A program made the position numbers and the translations under genes. From Candidatus Yanofskybacteria bacterium RIFCSPLOWO2_02_FULL_45_18 (lineage in GTDB: Bacteria; Patescibacteriota; Minisyncoccia; 2-02-FULL-40-12; GWA2-44-9): 48,861 nucleotides of DNA. Location of the stretch: NCBI GenBank assembly GCA_001795795.1, contig MGKV01000017.1:81-48941 (forward strand). Reading direction: 5' to 3'. Shown here one piece after another: positions 45,088 through 48,861 of this stretch. Position 1 is the first letter of the stretch. Every line of letters begins with the position of its first letter. The notes below the pieces were generated by a model that saw only the letters and a program-made list of their open reading frames with translations, was not told the DNA's origin and did not search any database.

Positions 45088-46662
45088 ATGCCAAAAAGCA
45101 GATTTTTCTATCTCGGCCTAATTTTCTGGATCGGATTCGTATCTTTGATGTACGAAATCTACAGCACCCGCGTGCTCTTTTTGTTTTTTACCGAAACTAG
45201 CTGGGCGATTACCATTGCTATCTCGGCGTTTCTGGGCGGTTTGGCTTTCTCCAGTTTATTTTTCTCCTCTCTGGCGCATAAAAATCCAAGCCGTATTTTT
45301 CTGTTGATCTGGGCCATGCAAATGGCGGCGGCGGTTTACGGATTTTTTATTCTGCGGAATTATGAACTGATACCTCGCCTGATCGACCATTTGCAAGTTG
45401 CCGTTGGCGGCGGTTCGCTGGCTGTCATCGCCAGGAATGCGTTGATGTGGATTTATCTTTTTGTTCCGGCGTTTTTTATCGGGGGAGCGTTTCCGTTGGT
45501 TAATGGTTTGTTTCTGGAAAGTAAAGAACGGGGCGTGCGCGACACAGGATTGGTTTATTTCTGGGATACCGTCGGTTCTATATTGGGCGCGTTCATGGCC
45601 GGATTCTGGCTTCTGCCCCGTGTTGGGTTTGAGGCGACCATATTGGTTGCGGTTTTCTTGAATATAATCATCGCGGCCGTTGTTGCTCCTCGCGTAAGAC
45701 AACGTCAAATTATCCTCGCGCTTTTAGTAATTCTTTCTCTAGTTAAAATTCAGCATATTTTAAAAACTGACAGCCAATCACTTACTTCGCCCGCGGACGG
45801 GGAACAGCAAAATACGCTGTCTGAATTTTCGTATCTTAGCAAAAGATTCGGGGACGTGCTTTTTCGGGAACCATCGCCTTTCGGCCAGATTACGATAGGG
45901 AACAATGCTTTCGGCAGGCCGGGCAATAAGGTCTTGTTTATTAATTATCGCGATATGTGCTGGAGCGCTGAACATGGTTCGGAATCGCGGATGGCCAATA
46001 TCGCCATCGCGCCGTTGCCGGTTAACTCGCGGGTATTGAATATCGGTCTGGGCTGCGGATTTACCGCTGCTGAAGTTCTGCGCCAGCCCAATGTCGCCGA
46101 ATTGGATATTGCCGAGATAAATCCGGTGGTTGCCAAGGGGACCGCGCGGTATTTTAAGGCGGAGAATCAGGATGTTCTCGGCTCTCCTAAGACGAACCTT
46201 TATCTTCGGGATGGCGCCGAATATATCCGGCAGACCGGCAAGCGTTACGACGCCGTCGTTATTGATATTGAAGAACCGACAGTTTTATATTCTTCTCCGC
46301 TTTATACCAAAGAGTATTTTCAGATATTTCGGAAAAAGCTGGGTTCGCGGGGAGTATTGGCAGTTTGGGCGCACAATGGCAGCGCCGAATTTGAGAAGGT
46401 CATGTATAACACTCTGCAGTCGGTTTTTAAGCACGTAACTATCCGTGTTCTAGACGCTTACTACACTTATTACGCTTCCGACGAGGACTACAACTTCGGC
46501 TCGCCAGAAACGGCGGAAAAACAATTTATTTCTTCTGTGCTTCAGGCCAATATCAGCACAGTCAACACGCTGGACAATCGCGCGCTGGAGAAGTATTTTA
46601 ATCTGCAAAGTTTCTTCAACCTGCCGGCCGATTATAAAGAGAAGTACATTACAGACAACTAA
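45088..46662 (+). CDS. Membrane-embedded spermidine-synthase-like protein
   Basis: 524 aa. The N-terminal 230 residues hold about seven membrane helices (FFYLGLIFWIGFVSLMYEIY, AITIAISAFLGGLAFSSLFF, ALMWIYLFVPAFFIGGAFPL), followed by a SpeE-type aminopropyltransferase/methyltransferase fold (SRVLNIGLGCGFTAAEVLRQ, ELDIAEINPVV, YDAVVIDIEEPTVLYSSPLY). Such fusions are widespread; true polyamine synthesis has rarely been shown. Start at ATG 45088 is preferred; a TTG at 45016 would add 24 polar residues before the first helix. Confidence 0.88.
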   Translation: MPKSRFFYLGLIFWIGFVSLMYEIYSTRVLFLFFTETSWAITIAISAFLGGLAFSSLFFSSLAHKNPSRIFLLIWAMQMAAAVYGFFILRNYELIPRLIDHLQVAVGGGSLAVIARNALMWIYLFVPAFFIGGAFPLVNGLFLESKERGVRDTGLVYFWDTVGSILGAFMAGFWLLPRVGFEATILVAVFLNIIIAAVVAPRVRQRQIILALLVILSLVKIQHILKTDSQSLTSPADGEQQNTLSEFSYLSKRFGDVLFREPSPFGQITIGNNAFGRPGNKVLFINYRDMCWSAEHGSESRMANIAIAPLPVNSRVLNIGLGCGFTAAEVLRQPNVAELDIAEINPVVAKGTARYFKAENQDVLGSPKTNLYLRDGAEYIRQTGKRYDAVVIDIEEPTVLYSSPLYTKEYFQIFRKKLGSRGVLAVWAHNGSAEFEKVMYNTLQSVFKHVTIRVLDAYYTYYASDEDYNFGSPETAEKQFISSVLQANISTVNTLDNRALEKYFNLQSFFNLPADYKEKYITDN

Positions 46663-46757
46663 CAACTAACAACGATGAGTAAATTTAGATTTTTAGAGCG
46701 GACGGGGCATTCTATGGTTTTAAGAAAAAATTAGTTGTAAGTCGTAAGTTGTAAGTT
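46663..46757. repeat. Reiterated AACTAACAACT / TTGTAAGTCGTAAG words before tatD
   Basis: CAACTAACAACTAACAAC at the left and TTAGTTGTAAGTCGTAAGTT at the right, an imperfect inverted pair with about 60 nt between them. The ATG of tatD directly follows the last unit. Confidence 0.5.
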
Positions 46758-47555
46758 ATGAAAATATTTGACACTCACTGCCACCTTCAATTCTCCCAAT
46801 ACGACTCCGACCGTGAGGAAGTAATTAAGCGCGCTCTTGATGCCGATATGGGCATGACTTGCGTTGGCACGGACTATGAAACATCGCGCAAAGCCGTAGA
46901 ATTGGCTGAAAGATATGATAACATCTGGGCTTCGGTCGGCTTGCACCCTAACGATATAGAGCAGATGCCGCATGTCAATTGCCAAATGTTTGAAGTTCTT
47001 TTGGCTTCGCCAAAAGTAGTGGCGGTGGGGGAGGTGGGGCTGGATTATTATCGAACTCCCGAACCGGAGAAACAAAAACTACAACGCGAAGTTCTTTGCC
47101 AGTTTAGTGACATCGCAAGTCACCATAATAAGCCCCTGATTATTCATTGTCGTAATGGTTCGGCCGGGCTCGCCACAAGCACCCATGAGGATATGGTTGA
47201 GATCTTAAGTCAAAGAGCAAACTCCAAGGGTCAAGTGTTGAGTGGAGTGATTCACTCCTTCACCGGCACATGGCTTCAAGCGCAAAAATATTTAGAGCTT
47301 GGATTTTATATCGGCCTGAACGGCATAATTACTTTTACCGTCCAACATAACGAATCAGTTATTAAAATTCCTCTTGAAAAAATTCTTTTGGAAACGGATG
47401 CACCGTTTTTAGCTCCGGCATCGCACAGAGGAGAGAGAAACGAGCCGGTATTTGTGTCGGAAGTAGCCCGAAAGGTAGGGGATTTGAAAGGAATTAATAT
47501 TGAAAAAGTTTTAGCGCAGACAACGCATAACGCAAAAACTCTTTTTGGACGCTAA
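46758..47555 (+). CDS. TatD-family metal-dependent DNase
   Basis: TIM-barrel hydrolase of 265 aa with the full ligand set: FDTHCHLQFSQY (HxH), VGEVGLDYYRTPEPEKQK (Glu), PLIIHCRNGS (His), GVIHSFTGTW (His) and LLETDAPFLAP (Asp). TatD enzymes act as 3'-5' exonucleases or on damaged DNA ends; YcfH relatives look the same, so the exact role is open. Single gene, closed by the hairpin at 47595. Confidence 0.95.
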   Translation: MKIFDTHCHLQFSQYDSDREEVIKRALDADMGMTCVGTDYETSRKAVELAERYDNIWASVGLHPNDIEQMPHVNCQMFEVLLASPKVVAVGEVGLDYYRTPEPEKQKLQREVLCQFSDIASHHNKPLIIHCRNGSAGLATSTHEDMVEILSQRANSKGQVLSGVIHSFTGTWLQAQKYLELGFYIGLNGIITFTVQHNESVIKIPLEKILLETDAPFLAPASHRGERNEPVFVSEVARKVGDLKGINIEKVLAQTTHNAKTLFGR

Positions 47556-47594
47556 CGACCTATTCTTGTTTGTACAACGCTCGGCCTTGTAAAT

Positions 47595-47613
47595 AACCGC
47601 GTAAAACGCGGTT
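47595..47613 (+). terminator. Hairpin after tatD
   Basis: AACCGCG-TAAAA-CGCGGTT followed by GGTTTAT. Short T-run, moderate terminator. Confidence 0.55.
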
Positions 47614-47665
47614 GGTTTATCCACTTGTTTGCACGACGTAAGTATATTAATATTGATATATTACC

Positions 47666-48292
47666 GTGGTACAGCAACCTATCAGATACAAAAAAGGCAT
47701 TACCATTGAGCTTCGAAAGAAGGGACTTTCTTATGCCGATATCCAGAACGCGATTAATGTCCCCAAGTCCACCATCGCCTACTGGCTGAAGGGAATAAAA
47801 TTGACTGATTTTCAGTCCCAAAAATTGAGAGAAAGGCAGATTCGGATAGCCAGAAAGAATGTTAAAAAAAGGATTTTAAAAATTGCCAAAAAGGCCGAAG
47901 AAATTAAAAATTTGTCCAAAGATATAGGCCAGATTTCTAGGAGAGAACTGTGGCTTATGGGGCTGGCGCTTTATTGGAAATCCGCGGCTGATCCCCAAAA
48001 AGGAGTTCATTTTACCAGCGGCAATCCCGACCTCATCAAGTTATTTTTAAGGTGGCTCCGCGAAGTTGGAAAGATTGAAAACAGCGAAATCAGATGCGAT
48101 ATTTTATCCCGCGGCAAAAGCTCTAATATCCAAAAATACTGGTCTGACATTGTCGGCTTGCCTATTGGACGGATATATGTTCAAAAAATGGCGGCTAGGC
48201 ATGGATTGCTTCGGATTAGGGTAAGAGCAAGTTCAATGCTGGCCAGACAGATTGCCGGCTGGCTCAATGGAATAAAAACTATCCTAAACTGA
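47666..48292 (+). CDS. HTH plus degenerate LAGLIDADG-like domain protein (208 aa)
   Basis: Same plan as the protein at 4008-4664. Helix-turn-helix at residues about 20-42 (GLSYADIQNAINVPKSTIAY), a basic linker (RIARKNVKKRILKIAKK), then LWLMGLALYWKSA at 95-107, which aligns with AGLFLYLGEG of the first protein but has lost the acidic residue. It is followed by GVHFTSGNPDLIKLFLRWLR, the same strand-helix as VTNTDPTIIKFVLF. Nuclease activity is therefore unlikely and DNA binding is the probable role. The start is GTG at 47666, placed right after AT-rich promoter-like sequence (TGATATATT). Confidence 0.6.
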   Translation: MVQQPIRYKKGITIELRKKGLSYADIQNAINVPKSTIAYWLKGIKLTDFQSQKLRERQIRIARKNVKKRILKIAKKAEEIKNLSKDIGQISRRELWLMGLALYWKSAADPQKGVHFTSGNPDLIKLFLRWLREVGKIENSEIRCDILSRGKSSNIQKYWSDIVGLPIGRIYVQKMAARHGLLRIRVRASSMLARQIAGWLNGIKTILN

Positions 48293-48555
48293 CCGCGCCG
48301 TATTCATATACGATTAGGAGTGTTTTATAAACTTTTGAGACGGCTATTATGTATCTTTATTAATATATTTCACTTATCAATGTTGGATAATGAAATACCC
48401 TGTTTTTAAATCTGCTGTTTTTATCCGCCAAATGTCCGCTAACCAGCGGATTTGTCGTTTTCGGGGCTTATTTTGTCCTAAAAATTTGATAAAAGGAGGA
48501 TTGCAAAGGCATCAAAACTTATCAACAAAATTAAGCTTTTTTTCTATTGCCGCCA

Positions 48556-48564
48556 TGTTATAAT
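48556..48564 (+). promoter_or_regulatory. Extended -10 promoter of the surface protein gene
   Basis: TGT-TATAAT (extended -10) 27 nt before the ATG. The stretch 48293-48591 otherwise holds a TCCGC-TAACCA-GCGGA hairpin (about 48435-48455) and an AAAAGGAGG that has no proper start codon behind it; no gene is seen there. Confidence 0.55.
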
Positions 48565-48591
48565 TTAAAGGATTCTAACTGATACACTTTC

Positions 48592-48861
48592 ATGCTCAAT
48601 ATGGCGCATTGGTTTTTGCTGAAAGTTAAAAAAGTTAAATTAAAACGAACGATCGGAAGATTAAAGTTTTTGCTTATTTCCCTTCTTGTTCTCGGCGGGC
48701 TTTATCTTACCGCGACGGGAGGTTCTCTCACTCCTTCCGCCTCTCCCGCAGGCACCTTCCACACTCTCGCCGAAATATGGAATTCCATCGCCGCCACCGA
48801 CTACGATTCTTCTTCCATTTCCGCCTCCACCACCGGCTCCCTTTTACAGGGATTAAAATAT
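48592..48861 (+). CDS. Start of a secreted or surface protein (3' end outside window)
   Basis: 90 codons are visible. A basic N-terminus (LKVKKVKLKRTIGRLK) leads to a membrane or signal segment (FLLISLLVLGGLYLTATGG), then a Ser/Thr/Ala/Pro-rich part: SLTPSASPAGTFHTLAEIWN and SSSISASTTGSLLQGLK. Repeated units of the type 'PSASPAGTxxTLxxIWN' are familiar to me from large CPR surface proteins that resemble S-layer or tail-fibre proteins; this is memory, not a search. An ATG at 48601 is an alternative start. Codons such as TCC/TCT are much enriched, as usual for such repeats. Confidence 0.7.
   Translation, partial: MLNMAHWFLLKVKKVKLKRTIGRLKFLLISLLVLGGLYLTATGGSLTPSASPAGTFHTLAEIWNSIAATDYDSSSISASTTGSLLQGLKY

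Noticed and set aside
46675-46734. 19-residue peptide between the SpeE-like gene and tatD
   Set aside because: It lies in reiterated sequence and lacks a ribosome site or promoter.
48488-48560. 20-residue leader peptide after AAAAGGAGG
   Set aside because: The ribosome-like site is only one or two bases from the nearest TTG, too close for initiation, and no ATG follows.
1-48861. CRISPR array or cas genes
   Set aside because: No regularly spaced repeats of 24-40 bp and no Cas motifs were found; the reiterated words are too short and contiguous.
1-48861. Reassigned UGA codon as in Gracilibacteria
   Set aside because: TGA ends several genes at the expected place and no conserved glycine is coded by TGA, so the standard bacterial code fits.

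Overview
The window reads as a chromosome segment of a Candidate Phyla Radiation (Patescibacteria) bacterium, most likely of the Parcubacteria side. The reasons are the compact, often shortened housekeeping genes (ValRS of 759 aa, MetK of about 353 aa), tandem VirB2/TrbC-like pilin genes without the rest of a secretion system, an orphan membrane-anchored solute-binding protein, a VanW protein, single tRNA genes scattered between unrelated operons, and a surface protein of the Pro/Ser/Thr-rich type common in that group. This assignment is inference; no rRNA is present to confirm it.

Layout. 1-4.7 kb: a serine recombinase whose reading frame runs into a tRNA-Val gene, an EF-Tu-domain-II-like protein, tRNA-Leu with a partial copy of its 3' end 143 bp away, rplS with a start-less reading frame behind its stop codon, a pseudouridine synthase, tRNA-Val, a broken tRNA, tRNA-Ile(UAU) and an HTH/LAGLIDADG-like protein. 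4.7-9.5 kb: ftsH, two unrecognised proteins each with its own strong promoter, ribosome site and terminator, and then a roughly 500-nt stretch that can fold into a closed, multi-helix RNA. 9.5-15.2 kb: rpsA, a metallo-beta-lactamase-fold protein, gyrA, a methyltransferase. 15.4-21.7 kb: solute-binding protein and five pilin-like membrane proteins, interrupted by an AbiEii-type nucleotidyltransferase with its small partner. 21.7-31.9 kb: tRNA-Leu, vanW, hsp20, prsW-like, valS, yjdF-like, tsaD, divergent murC, tRNA-Glu, and ldcA-infC-rpmI-rplT. 32-39 kb: a duplicated-domain protein, argS-metK, tRNA-Met, a membrane protein, tmRNA, typA. 39-48.9 kb: second pseudouridine synthase, M16 peptidase, AI-2E transporter, rsmI, a truncated four-helix protein, metG, spermidine-synthase-like membrane protein, tatD, a second HTH/LAGLIDADG-like protein, and the start of a surface protein.

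Three genome-wide habits stand out. First, at about a dozen genes a good -10 box lies exactly 6-7 nt before the start codon, which predicts leaderless mRNAs; twice the -10 box contains the stop codon of the gene upstream. Genes with an AGGAGG-type site (6652, 7671, 21270, 35872) are the minority. Second, perfect palindromes and AT-rich reiterated words occur both between genes and in frame inside essential genes (tsaD, valS, metG, argS, a pseudouridine synthase), as if short repeat elements insert into coding sequence. Third, tRNA and tmRNA genes carry nearby partial copies of their 3' ends or are overlapped by a recombinase, which looks like integration scars.

Functionally the region mixes translation (four tRNA synthetase or tRNA-modification genes, L19, L20, L35, S1, IF-3, tmRNA, TypA, RsmI), cell wall work (murC, ldcA, vanW), membrane quality control (ftsH, prsW-like, hsp20) and a surface-pilin locus. 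The best candidates for something undescribed are the structured RNA at 8974-9468, the pilin array, and the leaderless promoter architecture.
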